Below, in pieces: positions 53,997-61,028 of a stretch of DNA of 61,028 nucleotides. The stretch comes from Parvularcula maris (lineage in GTDB: Bacteria; Pseudomonadota; Alphaproteobacteria; Caulobacterales; Parvularculaceae), in the NCBI RefSeq assembly GCF_024505085.1, contig NZ_JANIBC010000010.1, positions 1-61,028 of the forward strand, given 5' to 3'. The notes beneath the pieces were generated by a model that saw only the letters and a list, made by a program, of their open reading frames with translations, was not told the origin of the DNA and ran no database searches. The stretch's first letter is position 1, and each line of letters starts with the position of its first letter. The position numbers and the translations under genes are program-made.

Positions 53997-55025
53997 ATGA
54001 GCGGACTTACCTCGGCTATCTATGGCTGCGAAGGACTGACCCTCACCAATTGGGAGAAAGGCTTCTTCCGCGAGCAGCAGCCTTTCGGCTTCATCGTCTT
54101 TGGCAGGAACATCGACAGTGCCGAGCAGCTCCGCCGTCTGACGGACGAGATGCGCGAGGCATCGGGCGATCCCCTGGCGCCTGTCTTCGTCGACCAGGAG
54201 GGCGGCACGGTGGCGCGGCTCAAGGGGCCGAACTTCCGCCACCCCCCCTCCCCCCACCGCTTCGCCGAGATGGCGAGGGAGGATCCCGAGACAGCCAGCG
54301 AAGCCGTCTGGCTCAACGCCCGGCTGATGGCGATGGAGCTCAAAGAGGTGGGCATCAACGCCAACTGCGTGCCGACCCTCGATGTCGTGGGGGCGGACGG
54401 CCACCCTTTCCTGCAGAAGCGCGCCCTCGGCGACGATCCCGAGCTCGTCACGCTTCTGGGCCGCTCGATCGCGGTCGGGATGCGGGAGGGAGGGGTGGCG
54501 CCCTGCATCAAGCACGCGCCCGGCCATGGCAGGGGCAATGCGGACAGCCACCACAACCTGCCCGAGGTCACCGCCGCCCGCGAGGAGCTGGAGGAGCGCG
54601 ACTTCCTGCCCTTCAAGCGTATGCTGAAGGAGCCCATGCTGATGAGCGCCCATGTGCTCTACCATGCGCTCGACAAGGACAACCCCGGCACCCTGTCCGA
54701 GACGATCATCAAGGGATTGATCCGCGACGAGTGGGGCTATGACGGCCTCATCCTCACCGACGACATCAACATGAACGCCCTGGGCGGCACGATCGAAGAG
54801 CGCAGCCGCCGTGCGCTGGCCGCCGGCTGCGAGATCATCTGCCACTGCAACGGGGTGAAGGAGGATATGCAGCAGGTGGCGCGGGCGGCCCAAACCCTCA
54901 GCCGGGAGACCATGGCGCGGGCGGACCGGGTGCGGACCATTGCGAACGCTAGACCGAAGGAGCTGGAGGTCCAGGAAACCAAGGAGCGGCTGGCCAGTCT
55001 CGACCTTCTGGAACAGACCGCATGA
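53997..55025 (+). CDS. nagZ: beta-N-acetylhexosaminidase NagZ (GH3)
   Basis: The 342-residue product has the GH3 NagZ motifs FVDQEGGTVARL, KHAPGHGRGNADSHHNLP (general acid/base His loop) and LTDDINMNAL (nucleophile Asp). It removes GlcNAc from anhydromuropeptides in the cytoplasm. It is 48 bases after nagA and overlaps anmK by 4 bases. Length is normal for the family. Confidence 0.94.
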   Translation: MSGLTSAIYGCEGLTLTNWEKGFFREQQPFGFIVFGRNIDSAEQLRRLTDEMREASGDPLAPVFVDQEGGTVARLKGPNFRHPPSPHRFAEMAREDPETASEAVWLNARLMAMELKEVGINANCVPTLDVVGADGHPFLQKRALGDDPELVTLLGRSIAVGMREGGVAPCIKHAPGHGRGNADSHHNLPEVTAAREELEERDFLPFKRMLKEPMLMSAHVLYHALDKDNPGTLSETIIKGLIRDEWGYDGLILTDDINMNALGGTIEERSRRALAAGCEIICHCNGVKEDMQQVARAAQTLSRETMARADRVRTIANARPKELEVQETKERLASLDLLEQTA

Positions 55026-56212
55026 GCGCAGCGAGCCTTGCGCGCCTCTCCGCCATCGCAGCCAAGGGCGAGCGCTTCGTCCTGGGACTGATGAGCGGCA
55101 CCTCCCTCGATGGTCTCGATATGGCGCTCTGCAGGCTAAAGGGTTCGGGCACCGATACCCGTTTCACCCTGGAAACGTTCGCCACGGCGCCCTACGAGCC
55201 CTCGTTCCGTGAGGCGGTGCTTGAGGTCTTCGCTAAGGGTCAGGTCTCGCTCGAGGATCTGACTCTGTTGAACGTCACCATCGCCGAGACCCATGCGGAG
55301 CTCGTCAACCGTCAGCTAGCGGACTGGCGCAGGGATAAGGACAGCGTCGACCTCATCGCCAGCCACGGCCAGACCGTCTACCACGCCCCCCGCTCTCTTC
55401 ACGGGCGCCCGGAAAAACCCAACGCTACCCTGCAGTTAGGTGATGGCGACCACCTTTCTGTCCGCACCGGGATCATCACCCTCTCGGACTTTCGTCAGAA
55501 GCAGATCGCGGCGGGCGGGGAAGGCGCGCCGCTTGCAGCTTACGGCGACCTTCTCCTGATGAGCGACCATCACGAGACGCGGGTGCTGCTGAACATTGGC
55601 GGCATCGCCAACATCACCTTTCTGCCGAGGGCGGACCAAGACGACCGGGCCTTCTCCACCGATATCGGCCCCGGCAACACCATCATGGACGGCTATATGA
55701 GGCGGTATTTCGCGCCCCTCGCCTATGATGAGGACGCATTGGTCGCGAAGCGCGGCACGGTCTGCGAAACGCTTCTAGTCCGCCTTCTTCAAGAGCCGTT
55801 CCTGAAGCTGCCCGTGCCCAAGACGACGGGTCCGGAGCTTTTCAGTCTAGGTTGGTTCGAGGCGAAGAAAGAAGAGACGGCCCCCGGCCTCTCCCATGAG
55901 GACGCTATGGCCACCCTCAACCGGTTCTCCGCCCACTCGATCGCCCAGGCCATCGCGCCGCTTCGTCCCGATGCGGTGTTTCTTTCGGGCGGAGGCACGC
56001 ACAACCCGCTGCTCCGTGGGCAGATCGCCGAGGCGCTTCCTAGTGTCGGTCTTCATACGACGGACAGGCTGGGGATGAACCCCGATGCGAAGGAGGCGGT
56101 GCTGTTTGCGCTTCTCGCCAACGAGCTGGTGGCCGGCGACCCTGCCGTCTTCGAGAGCCGCATTCTCGGTGCGCCGGCCATCGGCATGGGGAAGATCAGC
56201 CTACCGGACTAG
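55022..56212 (+). CDS. anmK: anhydro-N-acetylmuramic acid kinase AnmK
   Basis: The 396-residue product has GLMSGTSLDGLDMAL, ASHGQTVYHAP, LLNIGGIANITFL, DIGPGNTIMDGY and FLSGGGTHNPLL, the AnmK set. It opens and phosphorylates anhydro-MurNAc to MurNAc-6-P. Its ATG overlaps the nagZ stop as ATGA. Its 3' end overlaps the convergent aminotransferase gene by 12 bases. Confidence 0.95.
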   Translation: MSAASLARLSAIAAKGERFVLGLMSGTSLDGLDMALCRLKGSGTDTRFTLETFATAPYEPSFREAVLEVFAKGQVSLEDLTLLNVTIAETHAELVNRQLADWRRDKDSVDLIASHGQTVYHAPRSLHGRPEKPNATLQLGDGDHLSVRTGIITLSDFRQKQIAAGGEGAPLAAYGDLLLMSDHHETRVLLNIGGIANITFLPRADQDDRAFSTDIGPGNTIMDGYMRRYFAPLAYDEDALVAKRGTVCETLLVRLLQEPFLKLPVPKTTGPELFSLGWFEAKKEETAPGLSHEDAMATLNRFSAHSIAQAIAPLRPDAVFLSGGGTHNPLLRGQIAEALPSVGLHTTDRLGMNPDAKEAVLFALLANELVAGDPAVFESRILGAPAIGMGKISLPD

Positions 56213-57388
56213 GTAGGAAGCGAGGTCGGCGGCGAGCTCACCCAACCGGTCTTCCTTGAGACCGGCGATGTTCACACGCCCGGAGCCTGGCATGTAGATG
56301 CCCTTCTCGCGCTGCAGAACCAGCGTGTCCTCCGCCTCGATGGGAAGCTGAGAGAACATCCCTTTCTCCTCGGCGATCCGGGAAAGGCTGTCGTCGTTCG
56401 TGGCGCGCACGAGAGCGCTTGCGAACCCTTCGCGCAGACCGTTCAGCCTGCCGCGCATCTGGCCTAGCTCTTCCTCCCAAGACCGGCGAAGCTCGGCATC
56501 GTTCAGGATCGTCGCGACGATGGCGGCGCCGTGGGAGGGGGGCATGGAGTAGGAGGCGCGCACGAGCGCCGCCGTCTGGGTGGCGACGGCGTCCTTCGCC
56601 TTCGCGCCTGGGGCTTGGATGATCAGTGCACCCGTCCGCTCGCGGTAGAGGCCGAAGTTTTTCGAGCAGGAGTAGGTCAGGATCGCCTCGGGTATACGCT
56701 CCAGAAACGCCTTTACGTTCGCCCCGTCCTCTTCGAGGCCCCGCGCGAACCCCTGATAGGCGGTGTCGACGAAAGGCAGGAGACCGCGCTTCTCCACCTC
56801 TTCGGCGAGGCGCACCCACTGCTCGGCCGAGAAGTCCGTGCCCGTCGGGTTGTGGCAGGCGCCCTGCAGCAGGAGGATGTCCCCTGCCCTCGCACCCTCC
56901 AGGCCCTTCAGCACGAGATCCATGTCGGGCGCGCCCGTCCGGTCTCCGACATAGGGGTAGAAGACGGTCTCGATGCCCAAGGCGGCGGCGATGCCCTCAT
57001 GGTTGGGCCAGCTCGGGTCGGAGAGGAAGAGCCGCGCATCAGGCGAGGCGAGCTTGGCTGCCTGCATGCCGATGAAGAGCGCGCCGCAGCCGCCGGGCGT
57101 CGTGAACGCCGTGTGCCGGTCGCCGAGCCCGCCAAGCGTCAGCTCGCCAATGGCTTCGCAGAAGAGAGGATTGCCGTGAGGGCCTTCATAGGCCTTGGTG
57201 GTTTCGGTCTCGAGAAGGCGGCGCTCCGCCTCCTTGACCGCACGGAGGACGGGGGTATCGCCCGCTTCGGTCTTGTAGATGCCGACACCGAGGTCGGTCT
57301 TGCCCGGCCTCTCATCCGCTCTCGCCGCCAGCATCAGCCCCAGAAGGGGGTCGGCGGGCGCGGGGTTGAGACTGTCCATCAGGGCCAC
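56201..57388 (-). CDS. aspartate/aromatic-amino-acid aminotransferase (class I, PLP)
   Basis: The 395-residue product has TDLGVGIYKTEAGDTPVLRA, HNPTGTDFS, and the PLP Lys in TYSCSKNFGLYRERTGA, typical of the Iα aspartate/tyrosine aminotransferases (AspC/TyrB type). The GTG at 57388 follows AAGGAG at good spacing; the ATG three codons later is also possible. It makes aspartate or aromatic amino acids from keto acids. Beside the methionine genes it could feed aspartate-family synthesis, but this link is inferred. Confidence 0.92.
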   Translation of the reverse strand: MALMDSLNPAPADPLLGLMLAARADERPGKTDLGVGIYKTEAGDTPVLRAVKEAERRLLETETTKAYEGPHGNPLFCEAIGELTLGGLGDRHTAFTTPGGCGALFIGMQAAKLASPDARLFLSDPSWPNHEGIAAALGIETVFYPYVGDRTGAPDMDLVLKGLEGARAGDILLLQGACHNPTGTDFSAEQWVRLAEEVEKRGLLPFVDTAYQGFARGLEEDGANVKAFLERIPEAILTYSCSKNFGLYRERTGALIIQAPGAKAKDAVATQTAALVRASYSMPPSHGAAIVATILNDAELRRSWEEELGQMRGRLNGLREGFASALVRATNDDSLSRIAEEKGMFSQLPIEAEDTLVLQREKGIYMPGSGRVNIAGLKEDRLGELAADLASYLVR

Positions 57389-57496
57389 GGCTTCGCTCCT
57401 TCCGATCTCGGCATCGCCGTCCGGCGCCGCCTGAAGCTCGGGGTTTTGCCGCGATCGTGCCTGAGGTCCAGCCCTAGGGGACAAGTTCCCCGAGGT

Positions 57497-57649
57497 TCAG
57501 GGAGCGGCGCCGAGGAAGCTGCCGAAATTGGCGGCGTTGGGGGAGCGGCGCTCGGCCACCGGCTTGCCCTTGGACGCCATGGCGGCGGGGCTGTGCTTGG
57601 GGGTGGGGACCGGGCGGACGACCGGCTTGGGGGACGGGCTCTTCTGCAT
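57497..57649 (-). CDS. small Pro/Lys-rich protein (50 residues)
   Basis: The ATG at 57649 is preceded by AGGAGAG with 6-7 bases between. The product is rich in Pro, Lys, Ser and Ala (KSPSPKPVVRPVPTPKHSP) and ends NFGSFLGAAP. No domain is recognised, and it is probably disordered. The good ribosome-binding site favours a real gene. Confidence 0.5.
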   Translation of the reverse strand: MQKSPSPKPVVRPVPTPKHSPAAMASKGKPVAERRSPNAANFGSFLGAAP

Positions 57650-57798
57650 GGTGCTCTCTCCTGACCGAGGCGGCTTCGCAGCCGCGATATCGCTATGCAC
57701 CAAAGAGGTGAAGCAATCCTTGTCAGGATACAAGCTTACGAAGCGTTTTTCTGCTCCAACGGCGGCCTGTCGCGCATGATCGTGACAAGGTGTGTTGC

Positions 57799-58962
57799 TT
57801 AAGCCATAGCCTCGGCCTGTCGCAGGCCGTGTTTCAGATCGGACATCAGATCCTCCTCCTCCTCGAGACCGACCGAGAGCCTGAGAAGGCCCGGTGCGAT
57901 ACCGGCCTCCCGCCTCGCCGCCTCCTCCATGCCGGCATGGGTCATGGTGTCCGGCACGCAGATCAGGCTCTCGAAACCGCCCAGGGACTCGGCGAGGTTG
58001 ACGAGCTTCAGGCCGGACAGAAAGCCGCCCACCTCGAGCCCGTCCCGGAGCTCGAAGGAGATCATGCTCCCCGGCCCCTTCTGCTGGCGGGCGATCAGGT
58101 TCTTCTGAGGATGGCTGACGGAGCCCGGATAGCGAACCGCCCTCACCCGCTCGTCGTCTTCGAGCATCCGGGCGAGGTTCCTCGCGGTCCGCTGCTGCGC
58201 CTCGACGCGCACGGCCAGGGTCCTGACCCCGCGCAGGGTGAGCCAGCTATCGTAGGACGCGCCTGTGACGCCTGTGCAGTTGGCCCACCAGGCAAGCTCC
58301 TCGGCAAGGCCCGGATCCTTCGCCAGCGCCGCGCCGCCGACCACGTCGCTGTGCCCGCCGATGAACTTGGTGGTGGAGTGGACGACCACGTCGCAGCCGA
58401 GCTCCAGCGGGCTCTGCAGCATGGGGGAGAGAAAGGTGTTGTCCGCGACCGTCACCGTGCCCGCAGCCCTTGCCTCCTTAGCGCAGGCGGCAAGATCGGT
58501 GATGCGCATGAGAGGGTTCGAGGGGGTCTCAAGATAGGCGAGTTTCGGCCTCCTGGCGAAGGCGTCCCGGCGGGCCGCCTCGTCGGTCAGGTCGGCGAAG
58601 TGAAGCTCGAACTGGCCCCGCCTCGCCCGGTGGGTCAGGAGCCGGTGGGTGCCCCCGTAGCAGTCATGGGGCGCCACCACGAGGTCACCCGGGCTCACCA
58701 TGAAGAGGCAGAGGTCGAGGGCGGCGAGCCCTGACGAGGTGACCGCGCCGCCGGCCGCGCCCTCCAGCTCCGCGAGGCAGGAGGTGAGCTGGTCGCGGTT
58801 GGGCGTCGCCCTCCTTGCGTAGTCGTAGCCCGGTTTCTCCCGGTGGTCGTCCCAAGTGAAGGTGGTGGAGAGCCCGATGGGCGGCGCCACCGAGCCGAAG
58901 GCCCTGTCCTCCGCCACCGCCGAGGAGGCGAGGATGGTGCGCTTGCTCCTCTTTTCCGTCAC
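57799..58962 (-). CDS. metB: cystathionine gamma-synthase / O-acylhomoserine sulfhydrylase family (PLP)
   Basis: The 387-residue product has the Cys/Met-metabolism PLP signature HSTTKFIGGHSDVVGG with its Lys, YDYARRATPNRDQL, and TPSNPLMRITD. Together with the upstream homoserine acyltransferase gene it should make cystathionine or homocysteine from an O-acylhomoserine. The GTG start overlaps the metX-like stop (GTGA), so the two are coupled. Confidence 0.88.
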   Translation of the reverse strand: MTEKRSKRTILASSAVAEDRAFGSVAPPIGLSTTFTWDDHREKPGYDYARRATPNRDQLTSCLAELEGAAGGAVTSSGLAALDLCLFMVSPGDLVVAPHDCYGGTHRLLTHRARRGQFELHFADLTDEAARRDAFARRPKLAYLETPSNPLMRITDLAACAKEARAAGTVTVADNTFLSPMLQSPLELGCDVVVHSTTKFIGGHSDVVGGAALAKDPGLAEELAWWANCTGVTGASYDSWLTLRGVRTLAVRVEAQQRTARNLARMLEDDERVRAVRYPGSVSHPQKNLIARQQKGPGSMISFELRDGLEVGGFLSGLKLVNLAESLGGFESLICVPDTMTHAGMEEAARREAGIAPGLLRLSVGLEEEEDLMSDLKHGLRQAEAMA

Positions 58963-59948
58963 GAGAGCATGCCCTTGAGGATGGGCGCGATGGCCGCCGT
59001 CTCCTTGAGAAAGGCGTCGTGGCCGTATCTCGTGGGGATCACCTCGTAGCGGTCGAGTTTGGGCAGGCGGGCCGCAAGCTCCTGTGCCAGCTCCAGCGGC
59101 ACGAGCTGGTCGCCTTCCGCGGCGATCACCGTGGTCGGCACCTTGATGAGGCTGGGGTCTTCGGAATGGGCGTCGATGGCTGCCGAGAGCGTGCGGTAGC
59201 GGGCGGCGCTGACCGTGCTGGCGTAGCGGTCGCCATGGTGCTTGAGATAGGCCTCGAGGTCCTCCCCCCCGGGGCCGAAGCGGCTGCCGAACTCCTCGGC
59301 GCTTCGGTAGGTCGTCATGGCGAGCTGGCGGGCGAGGCCGACGCCCTCGGCCTCGCGGTTGGTCCCCTCGGTCAGCTCGAGGATCTGCCGCTGGATGTGG
59401 CGCACGGCGGTGGCCATGGGGTGAGGCCGGTGGGCTGCGCAGACCACGGCCAGCCTGCCGATCCGCGCGGGCGCGAGCCTTGCCATGGCCAGGGCCACCA
59501 TGCCGCCGAAGGAGGCGCCGATCACGGCACCCAGCTCCTCGACCCCCTCGTCCCGAAGCGCCTTCAGGAAGAGGTTGGCGAAGTCCTCTGGGCGTAAACG
59601 CTTCGCCTGCCCGCCGTGCTCGGGCAGGTAGTCGGCGCCGATGATGAGGTCCCTATCGCAGCAGACCGCCCGCTGCGGCCCGACGAGCTCGCCCCACCAC
59701 CCGTCGTCGCAGGAGGTGACCCGCCGCCCCGCGGAGATGCCGCCGAGCACCAGGATGCGGCGACCGCGCGGGTTGCCCTTGAAGCGCAAGCGAACCCTTT
59801 CGCCTTCGAGACGGTCACCGGATTGGGCCGTCCATAGGGGGTCCACCTCCCAGTCGGCATCGCGCATACCGGCGGCCGCGCTAGCGGGCACCTGGGACAC
59901 CGCCCCAGGCTCGACCATCGGATCGTAGAGTTCATCGGCAAAGCTCAT
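58959..59948 (-). CDS. metX: homoserine O-acyltransferase (MetX-like alpha/beta hydrolase)
   Basis: The 329-residue product has nucleophile Ser in IGASFGGMVALAMAR, Asp in AAEGDQLVPLE and His in RYGHDAFLKE, the MetX-type catalytic set. It activates homoserine by acetylation or succinylation. Sequence alone does not tell which acyl donor is used. AAGGAG supports ATG 59948; the longer frame runs into the riboswitch. First gene of a metX-metB pair under an apparent SAM-II riboswitch. Confidence 0.88.
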   Translation of the reverse strand: MSFADELYDPMVEPGAVSQVPASAAAGMRDADWEVDPLWTAQSGDRLEGERVRLRFKGNPRGRRILVLGGISAGRRVTSCDDGWWGELVGPQRAVCCDRDLIIGADYLPEHGGQAKRLRPEDFANLFLKALRDEGVEELGAVIGASFGGMVALAMARLAPARIGRLAVVCAAHRPHPMATAVRHIQRQILELTEGTNREAEGVGLARQLAMTTYRSAEEFGSRFGPGGEDLEAYLKHHGDRYASTVSAARYRTLSAAIDAHSEDPSLIKVPTTVIAAEGDQLVPLELAQELAARLPKLDRYEVIPTRYGHDAFLKETAAIAPILKGMLS

Positions 59949-60039
59949 CACGCGCTCCTTACGAGGGGCGCCGACCGGCCGGAAGCTTGCGGGGGGCAAA
60001 GCATGCGCGAGGGCGGGACAGACAGGTTCCTCTTCCTCA

Positions 60040-60102
60040 CGCACCCCTCGCTTTAGCGACATTTGTCGAGCGCCCCGCAAGCTGAGAGGTCAAATCGGCG
60101 CT
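60040..60102 (-). ncRNA. SAM-II-type riboswitch
   Basis: On the minus strand, about 100 bases before metX, the order is GATTTGACC (60096-60088), a hairpin with GCTTGCGGGGCGC, then CAAAT (65-61 of 60061-60065) and CGCTAAAGCG (60058-60049). This matches the SAM-II aptamer layout, including a possible GATTTG/CAAAT pseudoknot and the CGCTAAA core. SAM-II controls Met genes in Alphaproteobacteria. Edges are approximate. Confidence 0.82.
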
Positions 60103-60232
60103 TGCTCGCTCTCTGCTCCTCTCAGAACCCTTCTGTCAACAGCCGCGGCTGCCTGGGTTGCGTGAGACGATTGACACAATTGGAAGGTTGGGTGACGCTT
60201 TTCCCCAGGGAGACTTCATAAGGAGCACTCGG

Positions 60233-60814
60233 ATGACCTGGCGTACCTTGATCGGCCTACCGCTGGCAGGCGCAGTGGTGATGTTTCTGTTCCTTCTCAT
60301 GGCAGGGGTGATCGACACCAGCGAGCTGCCGCCGGGAACCTCCAAGGAGCGGCCGGATATCAGGATCACGCAGCGGCCTGATCCGGGTGACCCGCCTCCG
60401 GACCGTCCCATCAAACCGAAGGACCTCCCCCCTCCTCCGCCCCCAACCTTCACCGACCGCCCCCTGGACGGACCTACCGACGGCGGCGGAACCAGGACCA
60501 TCGTCATCGACGGCATCGATAAGATCGGCGACCTGCCGCGCAACGAGCCGCTGGTCCCCATCGTGCGGACCAACCCCTCGGGCTTCGAGCGCTGCATCAA
60601 GGGAGACGCCGCTGAGCACCGCGTGCGCGTGCAGTTCGACGTGACCCCCTCGGGTGAGACCACCAATGTCAGGGCCGTCGCCTCCAGCGACCGCTGCTAC
60701 GACCGCTCCGCCATCCGCGCAGTGGAGGGCTGGCGCTACCGGCCCAAGGTGGTGAACGGCGAACCCCAGTGGGTCTACGGCGTCGAGACGACCATCGTCT
60801 ACGAGGTGCAGTAG
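60233..60814 (+). CDS. TonB-like periplasmic protein
   Basis: The 193-residue product has one N-terminal membrane segment (LPLAGAVVMFLFLLMAGVI), a Pro-rich stretch (about 45-85) and a C-terminal TonB-type domain: VRVQFDVTPSGETTNVRAVA, then AIRAVEGWRYRPKVVNG and TTIVYEVQ. The two Cys residues (FERCIKG, DRCYDR) may form a disulfide. It could energise TonB-dependent receptors such as BtuB, although no exbBD are nearby. AAGGAG sets ATG 60233. Confidence 0.85.
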   Translation: MTWRTLIGLPLAGAVVMFLFLLMAGVIDTSELPPGTSKERPDIRITQRPDPGDPPPDRPIKPKDLPPPPPPTFTDRPLDGPTDGGGTRTIVIDGIDKIGDLPRNEPLVPIVRTNPSGFERCIKGDAAEHRVRVQFDVTPSGETTNVRAVASSDRCYDRSAIRAVEGWRYRPKVVNGEPQWVYGVETTIVYEVQ

Positions 60815-60861
60815 TAGGTAATGCCTCAGCTTGAATTGAGTTCGGGGGGTTTGAACAGGGA

Positions 60862-61012
60862 TCACCTCTCCCGTTCACGGGAGAGGTCAAAGGCTGCGTA
60901 GCAGGCTTTGGGTGAGGGCCTCGGCGAAGCCGTTCTGCTACGCTTGCCATCACGATCTGAGCTCAGAGGACCCTCACCCTCGGTCCCTCTCCCGCAAGCG
61001 GGAGAGGGAGGC
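60862..61012. repeat. REP-like palindrome pair, family C
   Basis: Second copy of family C: ATCACCTCTCCCGTTCACGG, GGTGAGGGCCTCGGCGAAGC, then ACCCTCACCCTCGGTCCCTC and CCCGCAAGCGGGAGAGGGAG. It fills the end of the window after the TonB-like gene. Confidence 0.75.
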
Positions 61013-61028
61013 GGTACTTGCTATGCTT

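Overview
The window is high-GC, compact bacterial chromosome with many 4-base gene overlaps. It fits a marine-type alphaproteobacterium, possibly in the Caulobacterales/Maricaulales/Parvularculales neighbourhood. The evidence is a SAM-II-type riboswitch before a methionine gene, an HWE-family histidine kinase fused to CheB and CheR, a DmdC-like acyl-CoA dehydrogenase, TonB and cobalamin uptake genes, and REP-like palindromes in the gaps. The genus cannot be named from the sequence alone. Layout: 1-3300 is the end of a decaying integrated island beside tRNA-Gly(CCC). It holds a MITE-like inverted-repeat element, a Lit-like zinc peptidase broken by an in-frame TGA, a small AraC-type HTH gene and a frameshifted tyrosine integrase. 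3470-7083 holds housekeeping genes: a DUF938 methyltransferase, rsmD, a DUF429-like gene, rluB and an OmpA lipoprotein. 7208-13276 holds three flagellin-type genes of unusual design. Two carry a carbohydrate-binding-like beta-sandwich between the flagellin ends. The third carries a long charged coiled-coil hairpin and has lost the usual flagellin C-terminus. An SDR gene lies among them. 13505-21749 holds a DmdC-like acyl-CoA dehydrogenase and a complete RND efflux operon with its divergent TetR regulator and a palindromic operator. 21848-28061 holds a CheB-CheR-PAS-HWE sensor kinase with a response regulator, convergent to a cyclic-nucleotide-binding FAD reductase and an SDR. 28190-32784 is a B12-riboswitch-controlled btuB-btuF-btuC-btuD uptake operon. 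32762-35577 is a membrane-anchored Hsp70-like ATPase with a putative GrpE-like partner. 35758-45824 holds lipoproteins, an M1 peptidase with a DUF6702 partner, a vWA lipoprotein with an unknown membrane protein, DPP IV and panD. 46163-50137 encodes the most unusual protein: a predicted autotransporter subtilase whose N-terminal third is built from 46 nearly invariant copies of the heptapeptide EMHLDPL. 50280-56212 joins a hybrid histidine kinase to nagA, nagZ and anmK for cell-wall recycling. 56201-60814 holds an aminotransferase, a small Pro-rich protein, a riboswitch-controlled metX-metB pair and a TonB-like protein. The strongest candidates for undescribed biology are the EMHLDPL-repeat subtilase and the flagellin set with foreign central domains; both would act at or outside the cell surface.
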